Notes: generated by a model from the sequence alone, not told the origin. Positions 46,773-55,612 are shown, counted from the stretch's first letter. The stretch: DNA of 64,000 nt from Wenxinia saemankumensis (GCF_900141735.1 NZ_FQYO01000002.1:558001-622000); one strand, 5' to 3'. A program made the numbers and translations.

Positions 46773-47570
46773 TCAGACCGCCTCCGCCGCCACCTGATCG
46801 AGCACGAGCGCCCCGTAGCGGGCATTGGCGTGCAGCACGTCGTCCCCGGGCTGCGGCAGGCCCGGCCGCGCGGCGAGGCGGACCGCCCCGTCCATCCAGG
46901 CGAGGCCGGTATAGAGGTCGGCCTCCACCGTCTCGGGCGGCTGGGGCAGGTAGCCCGCGCCCGCCGCCGCCGCGGCTCCGGCGGCGGCGCGGTCGAAGAG
47001 GGCGGCCAGCGCCGCACCGTCGCCCGCCCGTTCGGCGGCCGCGAGGCTGCGCGTCGTCGGCCGGGGTGCGGCCCGCACTGCGGCGGAATAGCGCGGCTGG
47101 CAGGCGATGCGGATCGGCACGTCGGTCGCGGCCGACAGCATCGCGGCCAGCCGGGGACCCAGCTTCTCGCCCAGCGCGCCGCAGAGAGAGGCGAGCGCCG
47201 CCTCCTGCGAGATCAGGGTCGGCCCCGGCGCGGCGACGTCCGCGGCCCGCTCCAGCGAGGGCAGGCCCGGCCAGCGCGCGTCGCGCCAGAGAATCGTCGC
47301 CTGCGCGAGCGAGACCATCGCGCCGGCGATCACGATCAGGTCGTAATCCGCCAGCCGCACGTCCCGCGGCGCGCCGAGCCGGGACAGCGCCTGCGCGGCG
47401 GCGGCGCTGGCGGGGCGGTAGACCCCGTCCGTCACCTCCGCCTGCAGCAGCAGCCCCTTGTGGGCCCCGACGAAGGTCGCTTCCATCCCGGTCCCGGCGG
47501 GCCGGTGGCCGCCCTCCCAAGCCGATTTCAGCGCCGCCAGATGCGAATTGCCGAAGACGAGCACCTTCAC
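46773..47570 (-). CDS. SGNH/GDSL-like hydrolase paralogue B
   Basis: 265 residues, unrecognised as a named family. It opens MKVLVFGNSHLAALKSAWEG, where GNSH (residues 7-10) fits SGNH block I with Ser9 as nucleophile. Near the end GDDVLHANARYGALVLD gives a D-x-x-H pair (Asp244, His247), the SGNH block V. The middle contains LWRDARWPGLPSL, shared almost exactly with the next gene upstream. The block III Asn is not visible (IVIAGAMVS). A GTG start at 47570 overlaps the stop of the paralogue (GTGA). It is the last gene of the GSCFA operon. Esterase or acetyltransferase activity on surface sugars is inference. Confidence 0.65.
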   Translation of the reverse strand: MKVLVFGNSHLAALKSAWEGGHRPAGTGMEATFVGAHKGLLLQAEVTDGVYRPASAAAAQALSRLGAPRDVRLADYDLIVIAGAMVSLAQATILWRDARWPGLPSLERAADVAAPGPTLISQEAALASLCGALGEKLGPRLAAMLSAATDVPIRIACQPRYSAAVRAAPRPTTRSLAAAERAGDGAALAALFDRAAAGAAAAAGAGYLPQPPETVEADLYTGLAWMDGAVRLAARPGLPQPGDDVLHANARYGALVLDQVAAEAV

Positions 47571-48361
47571 CTTGCGATCCTCGCCGTGACGGCGTCGAGG
47601 ACGAGCGCCCCGTATTCCGCCGAGGGGTGCGAGATGTCGGGCACGATCCGCCGGCCCCCGGCCGGGTCGTCCACCTCGATCTCGCCGGCCATGTAGGCGG
47701 CGCCCGTCAGCAGGTGCCGCCGGATCGTGGCCGGGGGCTGGGGCAGGGCGATCACCCCCGCCCGGGCCGCCGCCGCCGCCAGCGCCCCCTCGTAGAGCGC
47801 GGAGAGCGCCGGCGCGTCGCCCGAGGTCAGCGCCCGCGGCAGGCCAAGGGCGCGTCCGCGCGCGCTGCCCGGCGCGGCTTCCGACAGGCGGGGATGGCCG
47901 ACCAGAAGGACGGGCCAGCGGCCCGTGGCGGCGAGCCGGGAGGCGAAGTCGAACCCGGCCAGCCCGCCGAGATAGCCCGCCAGCGCCGACCGGGCCGCCT
48001 CGCGCGATAGGAAGGTCCGGTCGAGCCCGGCGAGGTCGCAGCCGGCGAGAGAGGGCAGGCCGGGCCAGCGCGCCTCGCGCCAGAGCGCGAGGACGTGGTG
48101 CGGCTTGACGTTGAATCCCACCACCACGACGGCGCGCAGCCCCTCCAGCGGGATGTCGCGCCCCGCGTGGTAGCGCGCGAACTGCGCCGCCGCCGCCCGT
48201 CCCGCCGGGCGCAGCGCCCCTTCGGCGACCGCCACCTCGCGCACCGCCGTGCCCCGGAACGGGGTGAACCGGGGCGCGAGATCCGGCCAGCGCCGGGGAT
48301 CGGCGCTCCACGCCGCCTCGATCGCGCCGAGATGCGAATTGCCGAGGAAGAGCGTGGTCAC
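47567..48361 (-). CDS. SGNH/GDSL-like hydrolase paralogue A
   Basis: 264 residues, clear paralogue of its downstream neighbour: MTTLFLGNSHLGAIEAAWSA (GNSH, Ser9), VVVVGFNVKPHHVLAL (a possible G-x-N block III), LWREARWPGLPSLAGCDLAG, and PDISHPSAEYGALVLDAV (Asp242, His245). No signal peptide, so it appears cytoplasmic. GTG start at 48361 overlaps the stop of the GSCFA gene (GTGA). Unlike paralogue B it keeps a candidate block III Asn, so it is the likelier active enzyme of the two. No specific family name can be given. Confidence 0.68.
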   Translation of the reverse strand: MTTLFLGNSHLGAIEAAWSADPRRWPDLAPRFTPFRGTAVREVAVAEGALRPAGRAAAAQFARYHAGRDIPLEGLRAVVVVGFNVKPHHVLALWREARWPGLPSLAGCDLAGLDRTFLSREAARSALAGYLGGLAGFDFASRLAATGRWPVLLVGHPRLSEAAPGSARGRALGLPRALTSGDAPALSALYEGALAAAAARAGVIALPQPPATIRRHLLTGAAYMAGEIEVDDPAGGRRIVPDISHPSAEYGALVLDAVTARIAR

Positions 48362-49455
48362 CGCCGGCCTTCCCCGCCCGGGGCGAAGGCCTGCAGCAGA
48401 AGCTCGTCGCAGACGAGGTCGTCCCCGTCCTCGTCCTCCCCGTCCGCATCGTCCGGCGCATCGTCCGGTGCGGTGGCCGGATCGGGACGGGACGGCGCGT
48501 CCAGCAGGCCGTGGGCCTGCAGGAACTGCGCCATGACCCGTTCGACGATCTCGGGGCGCACGCTGCGCAGGTTCGGCGCGAAGGCGTCCGTGACGAGGGC
48601 CGGGTGGGTGACCAGCTCGTAGCTTGGGAAGTAGTCGGCATCGGCATGGTCCGCGACGAACTCCGCCACGGCCGAGCGCAGGGTCGCCTTCGCCTCGGCC
48701 GTCGCATCGAGGACGTGCCGCCGGGGCCGCGCCGTCGCGGTCAGCGGCACGGGCGAGACGGTGAGCAGCAGGCGCATCCCCCGCCGGAACCTGTGCAGCA
48801 GCTTCCGGATCGCGGCGAGATCCTCCAGCACCTCGGCCTGGCGAAAGACCCGCAGGACGTGCCGGGCCGGGTCGAATCTTCCTGCGACCACGCCCGGCGC
48901 GACGGGATAGACGCGCCCGCTGGCGCGGTCCGCCCAGGCCTCGGTGAGGCCCAGCGTGAAAATCAGCACCTCGGTCCGCTGCAGCATTCGGCTGGTCCGG
49001 GCGAGGTGGTAGTCGCGGTGGAGAAGCACCTCGTCGACCGTGGCGAGACCGTCGGGCTCGACATTGGGGCGCAACGCGTCGAAGTGGCGCCCGTCCTCCT
49101 CCCAGACATGCGCCGAGTCGGGCTCGCCGTCGGCGACCTCCTCGAGCAGCTGGCGCAGCTGGCGGGCGGTGTAGACGTTGCCGGTCCGCGCGGAGAAGAG
49201 GTCGTAGCCGTACCGGGCGCGGATCTCGGCCGGCATCGGGCGGGGTGCCGGCTCGGCGTCCAGCACGTTCGCCCCGGCCGCGCGCAGCGCCCGGGCGATG
49301 TGCTGGGCGAAGCAGCTGCCGGCGGTGGCGATGGCCGTCTGCCGCGTCAGGACGTGGCGCGGCCGGTAGAGCCCGCGCAGTGCCGCGCGGTCCGCCTCGA
49401 CCACGCCGGTCTTCCAGAACGCCTCCGGCGGCAGGTCGTCGTAGGGGCTGGACAT
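48358..49455 (-). CDS. GSCFA-family protein
   Basis: 365 residues. TAIATAGSCFAQHIARALRA (near residues 43-62) carries the GSCFA motif naming this family of SGNH-type enzymes of unknown substrate, and further conserved elements are RYGYDLFSARTGNVYTARQL, VLIFTLGLTEAWADR, LLLTVSPVPLTATA and ADYFPSYELVT. The C-terminus is strongly acidic (ATAPDDAPDDADGEDEDGDD), which is unusual. ATG at 49455. First gene of the operon, joined by 4-nt overlaps to two SGNH-like genes. Known GSCFA proteins are often near capsule or O-antigen genes; none is in this window. Confidence 0.85.
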   Translation of the reverse strand: MSSPYDDLPPEAFWKTGVVEADRAALRGLYRPRHVLTRQTAIATAGSCFAQHIARALRAAGANVLDAEPAPRPMPAEIRARYGYDLFSARTGNVYTARQLRQLLEEVADGEPDSAHVWEEDGRHFDALRPNVEPDGLATVDEVLLHRDYHLARTSRMLQRTEVLIFTLGLTEAWADRASGRVYPVAPGVVAGRFDPARHVLRVFRQAEVLEDLAAIRKLLHRFRRGMRLLLTVSPVPLTATARPRRHVLDATAEAKATLRSAVAEFVADHADADYFPSYELVTHPALVTDAFAPNLRSVRPEIVERVMAQFLQAHGLLDAPSRPDPATAPDDAPDDADGEDEDGDDLVCDELLLQAFAPGGEGRR

Positions 49456-50059
49456 CGGGACCTCCGGCGGCGTCGGGCTGTGGCGCGATCCATAGCGCAC
49501 CGGCGGGCCGGGATTGTGGCGCGGGATGGGAAAACGAGCGGCCGGACGGGGCGGGCCGGAGGGCTGGACCGGCCGTCGTCCCGCCCGGGGATGCGGGAGC
49601 CGCGCGCCTCCGGTCGAGGGCGCGTCCCCGGTCCGGCGATGCCCGGCCAGCGCCCGGCCCGGGCCGGCTGCGATCCCTCCCCGGGCGCTGAGGGCGACGC
49701 GCGAAGGGAAGCGGATCCCACCCCCGCCGCCCGCTCCGGCGCGCCCGACGCATTCCAGGCAGGGTCGGGGCAGGCGCGGAGCGATGCGGCTGCCGAGCCG
49801 AGAGGGGCGCGTGCCGGGCAGGCCTACCGCGCATCGGGGACGCGGCGGGGCGTGCCGGGCGCGGGGACGCGGCGGGGCGTGCCGGGCGCTGGGACCCGCG
49901 CCTTCCGGGGCGGGCGCCTCCCGCGCGGTGGGGGCCGGACCCCGACCCGGCGGCCTCGCCGCCCTGCGCCGGGGAAGGGGCGGCGCGGCGCCAAGGGCAG
50001 CGCCGGCACGGGACGGCCCGGGCGGAGGCGTTGACACCCCCCGGGCGGCGGGCCAAGCC
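49456..50059. other. 604-bp intergenic region with 27-bp tandem repeat
   Basis: Between divergent GSCFA and trkH genes. No convincing gene. Two perfect 27-bp units starting GGGGACGCGGCGGGGCGTGC lie at 49836-49862 and 49863-49889, with a decayed third start after them. TTGACA at 50031-50036, about 24 nt before the trkH ATG, resembles a -35 box, but no matching -10 is visible. Confidence 0.5.
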
Positions 50060-51514
50060 ATGCGGATGATCGACCTGCGCCCCGTCGGATACGTGATCGG
50101 CCTGCTCGTCGCGGGTCTCGGCGCAGCGATGCTGGCGCCGCTCGCCGCCGATCTCGTCGCGGGCAACGGACACTGGCCGGCCTTCGCCGAGAGCGCGATC
50201 GTCACCATCATCTGCGGCGCGCTGATGGCGCTGGCCTGCTCCAACGCGGTGGGGCGGGGCCTGACGATCCGGCAGAGCTTCCTGCTGACCACGGGGATCT
50301 GGTTCGTCCTGCCCCTCTTCGGCGCGCTGCCGCTGATCCTGGGCGAGACCGCGCTGCCGCTGGTCGACGCCTATTTCGAATCCGTCTCTGGCGTGACCAC
50401 GACCGGCACCACGGTGATCGAGGGGCTGGACACGCTGCCCGCCGGGATCCTGCTCTGGCGGGGGATCCTGCAATGGCTGGGGGGACTCGGCATCGTGATC
50501 GTGGCGATGCTGTTCCTGCCGGTGATGCGGGTGGGCGGCATGCAGTTCTTCGCGGCCGAGGGCTTCGACACGCAGGGCAAGATCCTGCCCCGCGCCTTCG
50601 ACATCGCCTGGGCGCTGATGTACATCTACATCGCGCTGACCATGGCGACCTTCCTCGCCTACTGGCTGCTCGGCATGCCGGCCTTCGACGCGGCCTGCCA
50701 TGCCTTCGCCACCGTCGCCACCGGCGGGTTCTCCACCACCGACGCCTCCTTCGCCGCCTATCCGGGGCTGGAGCAATATGCGGCGGTGCTGGGCATGATC
50801 CTCGCCTCGGTCCCCTTCGTGCGGTTGCTGCAGCTGGCGCGGGGCGAGCCGAAGAGCTTCTTCCGCGACACCCAGATCCGGGCCTACCTCACCTGGATCC
50901 TCATCGCGACGCTGCTAATCTTCGCCTACCGGGCACTCCGGCTGGGGCAGCTGGACGAGGACACGTTCCGCAACACGCTCTTCAACACCGTGTCGATCTT
51001 CTCGGGCACGGGGTTCGGCGACGGCGACATCGCCGCCTGGGGCGCCTTTCCGATGGTGGTCTTCTTCTGCGTCGGCGCGATCGGGGGCTGCACCTCCTCG
51101 ACCGGGTGCTCGATCAAGGTGTTCCGCTACCAGATCCTGTTCCGCGCCATCGGCGCGCAGATCCGGCGGTTCCATTCGGCGCATCGCGTCGTGACGATCC
51201 GGCTCGACGGGCGGACCGTCCCCGAGGGGGTGGTGGATTCGGTGATCCTGCTCTTCACCCTGTTCATCCTGTCGCTCGGCCTGCTCACGGTGGCGCTGTC
51301 GCTGACCGAGCTCAGCTTCTACGCCAGCGTCACCGGCGCCTGGACCGCGATCTTCAACATCGGGCCCGCCTTCGGACCGGAGGTCGCGTCGAGCGGGGCG
51401 ATCACCGGGTTCCCCGACACGGCCAAGTGGCTGATGATCGTTGGCATGCTGGTCGGCCGGCTGGAGATCATCGCGGTGATCGTCCTGCTGCTGCCGCGCT
51501 TCTGGCGCGGCTAG
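50060..51514 (+). CDS. trkH: Potassium uptake protein TrkH
   Basis: 484 residues (or 482 if ATG at 50066, MIDLRPVGYVIG, which matches homologues better, is the start). The four selectivity-filter loops are seen: SVSGVTTTGTTVIEG, FATVATGGFSTTDAS, IFSGTGFGDGDIAAWG and FNIGPAFGPEVASSG. About ten membrane segments. It is the membrane subunit for K+ uptake and needs the cytoplasmic TrkA, which is not in the window. Nothing visible regulates it. Confidence 0.93.
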   Translation: MRMIDLRPVGYVIGLLVAGLGAAMLAPLAADLVAGNGHWPAFAESAIVTIICGALMALACSNAVGRGLTIRQSFLLTTGIWFVLPLFGALPLILGETALPLVDAYFESVSGVTTTGTTVIEGLDTLPAGILLWRGILQWLGGLGIVIVAMLFLPVMRVGGMQFFAAEGFDTQGKILPRAFDIAWALMYIYIALTMATFLAYWLLGMPAFDAACHAFATVATGGFSTTDASFAAYPGLEQYAAVLGMILASVPFVRLLQLARGEPKSFFRDTQIRAYLTWILIATLLIFAYRALRLGQLDEDTFRNTLFNTVSIFSGTGFGDGDIAAWGAFPMVVFFCVGAIGGCTSSTGCSIKVFRYQILFRAIGAQIRRFHSAHRVVTIRLDGRTVPEGVVDSVILLFTLFILSLGLLTVALSLTELSFYASVTGAWTAIFNIGPAFGPEVASSGAITGFPDTAKWLMIVGMLVGRLEIIAVIVLLLPRFWRG

Positions 51515-51593
51515 GCGCACGGGCGGGAATGGGGGCCCGGGTCGCTGGCTGGCGGGCCCCGGGGGCCGGCGAATGTCTACCGGGCCGAGAGCG

Positions 51594-52037
51594 TCACGTG
51601 GCGGAGGCGAGCGCCGCGATCCTGGGCCAGACGGCCGGGTCGCGCTCGTGCGGGGGGATGTCGAGCAGGGCGAGCGCGGCGCGCATCGCCGGGTCCGCCC
51701 CCGCCTCGAGATCGTCGATCACCGCCGCGCCGTCCGCGAGGACCAGCTCCTCCAGCGCGCCCCCCGCGAGGGCCGCCACCTCCGCTTCGTCCCGTGCACC
51801 GGCAAGGATCGCGCGGATCGCCGCGAGCGCCAGCGCGGGATCCGAGGCGATGAGCTGGCCCATCACCGCGTCGGTCCATTGCTCGGGATGGCCCTCGGCC
51901 TCCTCCTGCGCCAGGGCGGCGAGGAAGGCGCCGTAATGCTCGGCATAGCGGGGCAGGGGCAGGTCGCCCTCCGGCAGCGCGGCCTCGGGCATGCCGGTCG
52001 CCTCCGAGACGAGGGCGCGGGGGATGGTACGGGTCAT
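51594..52037 (-). CDS. Small hypothetical protein, DUF6869-like
   Basis: 147 residues, helical. QWTDAVMGQLIASDPALALA, then GGALEELVLADGAAVIDDLE and ADPAMRAALALL resemble the DUF6869 pattern of a helical repeat with a G-x-LEELV core; the match is by eye and not secure. Very Ala-rich and acidic, no catalytic motif or membrane segment. ATG at 52037. It is followed on the same strand, in the upstream direction, by the nuclease-like gene (40-nt gap), so the two may share a transcript. Confidence 0.55.
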   Translation of the reverse strand: MTRTIPRALVSEATGMPEAALPEGDLPLPRYAEHYGAFLAALAQEEAEGHPEQWTDAVMGQLIASDPALALAAIRAILAGARDEAEVAALAGGALEELVLADGAAVIDDLEAGADPAMRAALALLDIPPHERDPAVWPRIAALASAT

Positions 52038-52077
52038 GGGACGAGGGTAGCCCGATCGGACCCGGCCGCCAATCGGG

Positions 52078-52800
52078 CTAGAGGAACTCGAACCGGTAGC
52101 TGTAGCTTCGAAGCGCGAGGTTCGGGACGGCCTTCGCCGCGAACCGGACCCGGGTGGAATGGCCCGCCCCGACGAGGATGCCCCGCACGTCGGTTCCCTC
52201 TTCCTCGCCGATGCAGGCCATGTATCCGAGGATCTGGCTGACCGCCTCCGGCCGGGTCGTCCCGGCCTTCAACTCGATGACGACGGGGAGCCCGTTCGCG
52301 TCACGGGCGAGGATGTCGATGAACCCCGCCTCGACCCTGCGCTGATGTCCCCCATCGGCCGGCGTCAGGCCCGGCTCGAGCTGGTCGAGGCTTCCGCGCA
52401 GGGCGGTCTCGAGATCCGCCTCGAGCCCGAAGACCGCGCCGTCGCCGGACGCGTCGTCATCCCTCCCGCCCGCGATGTCCGCGGCGGTCGCATCGCCGCC
52501 ATCCAAGCACTGACGAAAGTTCCGGTAGCTGTTCAGATGGCTTCTGTACCAGGCCAGCTGCGTGCGGATCTCGCCGGAGCCCATGTTCAGCTTCGACGGG
52601 TTCGACCGGCCGCGCCGGGCATCCTCGGTGGAGTAGGACAGCGAGTCCATCAGCGCGTCGAGACCATCGGAGTCGTAGGCCTCGTCCAGATCGATGGTGT
52701 AGGCTCTCTCCACACGGCGAAGGGCATTGACCCCCATGAATCTTGTCGTGTCGGCCAGGTCCTGCGTGGTCAGCCAGGCGGCAAAGGCATCGTCGCGCAT
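52078..52800 (-). CDS. Stand-alone PD-(D/E)XK nuclease, NucS C-terminal type
   Basis: 240 residues. The C-terminal half has a PD-(D/E)XK nuclease core resembling the NucS nuclease domain: Glu127 in LEADLETALR, Asp162 in EAGFIDILARD, ELK at residues 176-178 (VVIELKAG) and Gln189 in AVSQILGYM. The N-terminal half (FAAWLTTQDLADTT, RRVERAYTIDLDEAY, LNSYRNFRQCL) is predicted helical and has no NucS DNA-binding domain. It may cut DNA, possibly with restriction or repair role. No partner methylase or toxin/antitoxin is adjacent. ATG at 52800. Confidence 0.72.
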   Translation of the reverse strand: MRDDAFAAWLTTQDLADTTRFMGVNALRRVERAYTIDLDEAYDSDGLDALMDSLSYSTEDARRGRSNPSKLNMGSGEIRTQLAWYRSHLNSYRNFRQCLDGGDATAADIAGGRDDDASGDGAVFGLEADLETALRGSLDQLEPGLTPADGGHQRRVEAGFIDILARDANGLPVVIELKAGTTRPEAVSQILGYMACIGEEEGTDVRGILVGAGHSTRVRFAAKAVPNLALRSYSYRFEFL

Positions 52801-52857
52801 GTCATCAATCTCCCTCCCCCATGGGAGGGCAGAATGCTTAACAAAACCTTGCCGACT

Positions 52858-54471
52858 TCACACCATCATCTCCTTCGTCGCGCTCAGGCGCACGTCGGGA
52901 TAGTCGCGTTCGACCCGGTCGATGTCCCATTGCAGGCGGGTGAGGAAGACGATGTCGTCGTCGTTGTCGCGGGCGATGTGCTGCTTGTTGGCGTTGGCGA
53001 AGGCCTCGACCTTGTCCTTGGGGCCGTGGACCCAGCGGGCGGAGGTGAACTGCGTCGGCTCCAGCCGGACCGGCAGGCCGTATTCCTGTTCGATCCGGCT
53101 CGCCAGCACCTCGAACTGCAGCTGGCCGACCACGCCGACGATGAAGCCCGAGCCGAAGGTCGGCTTGAAGACCTTGGCCGCGCCTTCCTCGGCGAACTGC
53201 ATCAGCGCCTTCTCCAGATGCTTGGCCTTCATCGGGTCCCCGGCGCGGGCCGATTGCAGCAGCTCGGGCGCGAAGGAGGGGATGCCGGTGACCTTGAGCG
53301 CCTCGCCCTCGGTCAGCGTGTCGCCGATGCGCAGCTGCCCGTGGTTCGGAATCCCGATGATGTCGCCGGCCCAGGCCTCTTCGGCCAGCTCGCGGTCGGA
53401 GGCGAGGAAGAGGACGGGGTTGGACACCGCCATCGGCTTCTTCGACCGGACATGCTGCAGCTTCATGCCCCGCTCGAAATGGCCCGATGCCAGCCGCACG
53501 AAGGCCACCCGGTCGCGGTGCTTGGGATCCATGTTGGCCTGCACCTTGAAGACGAAGCCCGCGACCTTGTCCTCCTCCGGCGCGATCTGGCGCGGCTCGG
53601 CCGATTGCGGCTGCGGCTCGGGGGCGTAGGCGCCGATCCCGTCCATCAGCTCGCGCACGCCGAAGGAGTTGATGGCGCTGCCGAACCAGATCGGCGTCAT
53701 CGTCCCCTCGAGCACGCGGGCTGGATCGAGCGCGGGCAGAAGCTCGCGCGCCATCTCCACCTCCTCGCGCAGCTTGGCCAGCAGATCCGGCGGCACGTGC
53801 TGCTCCATCTTCGGATCGTCCAGCCCGTCGATCCGGACCGTCTGCGCGACGCGGTTGCGGTCGGCGCGGTCCATCAGCTCCAGCCGGTCGTTGATGAGGT
53901 CGTAGCAGCCGAGGAAGTCGCGCCCGACGCCGATCGGCCAGCTTGCCGGGGTCACGTCGATGGCGAGGTTCTCCTGGATCTCGTCCACGATCTCGAAGAC
54001 GTCGCGGCTTTCGCGGTCCATCTTGTTGCAGAAGGTCAGGATCGGCAGGTCGCGCAGGCGGCAGACCTCGAACAGCTTGCGGGTCTGGCTCTCGACCCCC
54101 TTGGCGCCGTCGATCACCATGACGGCCGCGTCCACGGCCGTCAGCGTGCGGTAGGTGTCCTCGGAGAAATCCGAGTGGCCGGGCGTGTCGACGAGGTTGA
54201 ACCGGAAGCTGCGGCCGTTGCTGGCGAAGTCGAAGGACATGGCCGAGGCCGAGACCGAGATGCCGCGATCCTTCTCCATCTGCATGAAGTCCGACCGCGT
54301 GCGGCGCGCCTCGCCCTTGGCGCGGACCTGGCCGGCCATCTGGATCGCCCCGCCGAAGAGCAGGAACTTCTCGGTCAGCGTCGTCTTGCCCGCATCGGGG
54401 TGGCTGATGATCGCGAAGGTGCGGCGACGCGCGATCTCGGGCGGAAGGGCGGGGCGGTTGGTCTGGCTCAT
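52858..54471 (-). CDS. prfC: Peptide chain release factor 3
   Basis: A 537-residue translational GTPase of standard length. G motifs are SHPDAGKTTLTEKF (G1), GISVSASAMSF (G2), VDTPGHSDF (G3) and NKMDRESRD (G4). RF3-specific stretches include TFGSGFIVGVVGQLQFEVL. It recycles RF1 and RF2 after termination using GTP. ATG at 54471 (MSQTNRPALPPEI) is chosen; an ATG at 54483 adds four residues (MSGR). Confidence 0.95.
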   Translation of the reverse strand: MSQTNRPALPPEIARRRTFAIISHPDAGKTTLTEKFLLFGGAIQMAGQVRAKGEARRTRSDFMQMEKDRGISVSASAMSFDFASNGRSFRFNLVDTPGHSDFSEDTYRTLTAVDAAVMVIDGAKGVESQTRKLFEVCRLRDLPILTFCNKMDRESRDVFEIVDEIQENLAIDVTPASWPIGVGRDFLGCYDLINDRLELMDRADRNRVAQTVRIDGLDDPKMEQHVPPDLLAKLREEVEMARELLPALDPARVLEGTMTPIWFGSAINSFGVRELMDGIGAYAPEPQPQSAEPRQIAPEEDKVAGFVFKVQANMDPKHRDRVAFVRLASGHFERGMKLQHVRSKKPMAVSNPVLFLASDRELAEEAWAGDIIGIPNHGQLRIGDTLTEGEALKVTGIPSFAPELLQSARAGDPMKAKHLEKALMQFAEEGAAKVFKPTFGSGFIVGVVGQLQFEVLASRIEQEYGLPVRLEPTQFTSARWVHGPKDKVEAFANANKQHIARDNDDDIVFLTRLQWDIDRVERDYPDVRLSATKEMMV

Positions 54472-54643
54472 GCGCCCGGACATAAGAGGGGGCGGTGCCG
54501 GGCGCAATCGAGGCCGGCGGAGGCAGGGCCGCCATGTGCCGCGGTGCGCGCACGGATCGCTGCGGAACAAGATGCTTGCCGCACCTCCGCCCGCACCGCA
54601 GAGAGGCGGGGCGGGGCCGTGGGGCCCCATTCGGGGAATCACC

Positions 54644-55276
54644 ATGCGTCTCGTCGTCGTCACCATCCTGTCCGGTCTTCCCTTCCTGTCCGCCTGCGGG
54701 GGAGGCGGCGGCGCGGGCAGCGCGCCGCCCTCGGATACCGCGCTCTTCGACGCGCGCGTGGCGGATCTGCGGGCCTTCGAAACCGGCATCGGCGCGCGCC
54801 TGCCGACCACGATGGCCAATCTGCCCGAGAGCGGCGCCGCCACCTATACGGGCACCGCGCTGCTGGGCCTGGACAGGGACGGGACCCAGCCCGCCTATCT
54901 GGGGCGCGCCGCGGTCACCGCGGATTTCGCCGCCGGCGTCCTGTCGGGCCGGGTGGACGATTACGTCTATGCCGCCGACAGCGACGATGACGGCGCGATC
55001 GGCCCCGTCCGGCCGGTGGAGGGCGCGCTGACCCTGACGGGCGGCAATTTCGCGCCGGGTCCGGCCGGGCCGGGCGGCGCACGGCCCGCCGGGTTCGACG
55101 CCAATGTCGCGGGCACGCTGACCGGCGGGGCGCAGGCGGTGGTGGTCGACCAGGACCTGATCGGATCGTTCCTCGGCAATCCCGGGCCGGTCGGCATCGC
55201 CGCCGCGGGCGCGGGGACGGCGGTCGTGAACGGCGTCGAGGAGCAATCCGTCTTCGCCCTCGGTCTGCGCCGCTGA
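54644..55276 (+). CDS. Putative surface lipoprotein with beta-barrel, unknown ligand
   Basis: 210 residues. The signal MRLVVVTILSGLPFLSACGG has a type II lipobox (LSAC, Cys18). After a Gly-rich tether it has alternating short beta segments (AATYTGTALLGLDRDGTQPA, RAAVTADFAAGVLSGRVDDY, TGGNFAPGPA), reminiscent of the small 8-stranded barrel of transferrin-binding-protein-like lipoproteins. The ligand is not known and no TonB receptor or Slam gene is adjacent. ATG at 54644. A very strong hairpin follows at 55295. Confidence 0.65.
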   Translation: MRLVVVTILSGLPFLSACGGGGGAGSAPPSDTALFDARVADLRAFETGIGARLPTTMANLPESGAATYTGTALLGLDRDGTQPAYLGRAAVTADFAAGVLSGRVDDYVYAADSDDDGAIGPVRPVEGALTLTGGNFAPGPAGPGGARPAGFDANVAGTLTGGAQAVVVDQDLIGSFLGNPGPVGIAAAGAGTAVVNGVEEQSVFALGLRR

Positions 55277-55294
55277 GCCTGCACGGGCGGCAGC

Positions 55295-55326
55295 CCGGAA
55301 CCCGGCGGCCTGCCGGCGGGTTCCGG
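55295..55326 (+). terminator. Strong hairpin terminator after lipoprotein gene
   Basis: Nearly perfect long inverted repeat: arms CCGGAACCCG and CGGGTTCCGG outside, CGGC/GCCG inside, loop CT. About 15 base pairs. Located 19 nt after the lipoprotein stop and 26 nt before the next gene's ATG, so read-through to it is limited. Confidence 0.75.
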
Positions 55327-55351
55327 AAGCAGTCAGACGGGAGAAAGAGCC

Positions 55352-55612
55352 ATGACCAAGGATCACGGATCGAGCATCAAGGACGACAAGCTCTACGAGG
55401 ACCTGCGCGACGAGGGGTACGACAAGGGCAAGGCGGCGGCGATCGCGAACGCCAAGGCCAATCCCGACCAGCATCCCAGCGAGAAGGGCGGCAAGTCCCC
55501 GCCCTACGAGGACTGGACGAAGGACGAGCTCTACGAGCGGGCGCAGGAGCTCGACATCGAGGGGCGGTCCGACATGGACAAGGACGAGCTCATCCGGGCG
55601 CTCCGGGGCTGA
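55352..55612 (+). CDS. Small Rho-N-like / DUF7218 protein
   Basis: 86 residues, highly charged. The N-terminal part (KDHGSSIKDDKLYEDLRDEG, YDKGKAAAIANAKAN) resembles the DUF7218 stress-type segment, and the end (YEDWTKDELYERAQELDIEG, then RSDMDKDELIRALRG) is a Rho termination factor N-terminal-like SAP helix pair. Such proteins are plasmid- or chromosome-borne general DNA-binding candidates; function unproven. AGACGGGAGAAAG gives a good ribosome site 8 nt before the ATG. Confidence 0.75.
   Translation: MTKDHGSSIKDDKLYEDLRDEGYDKGKAAAIANAKANPDQHPSEKGGKSPPYEDWTKDELYERAQELDIEGRSDMDKDELIRALRG

Noticed and set aside
47567-50776. A minus-strand frame of 1069 codons
   Set aside because: Only its end (the SGNH-like paralogue A) is supported; the rest is in the wrong frame for the GSCFA gene and reads antisense to trkH.
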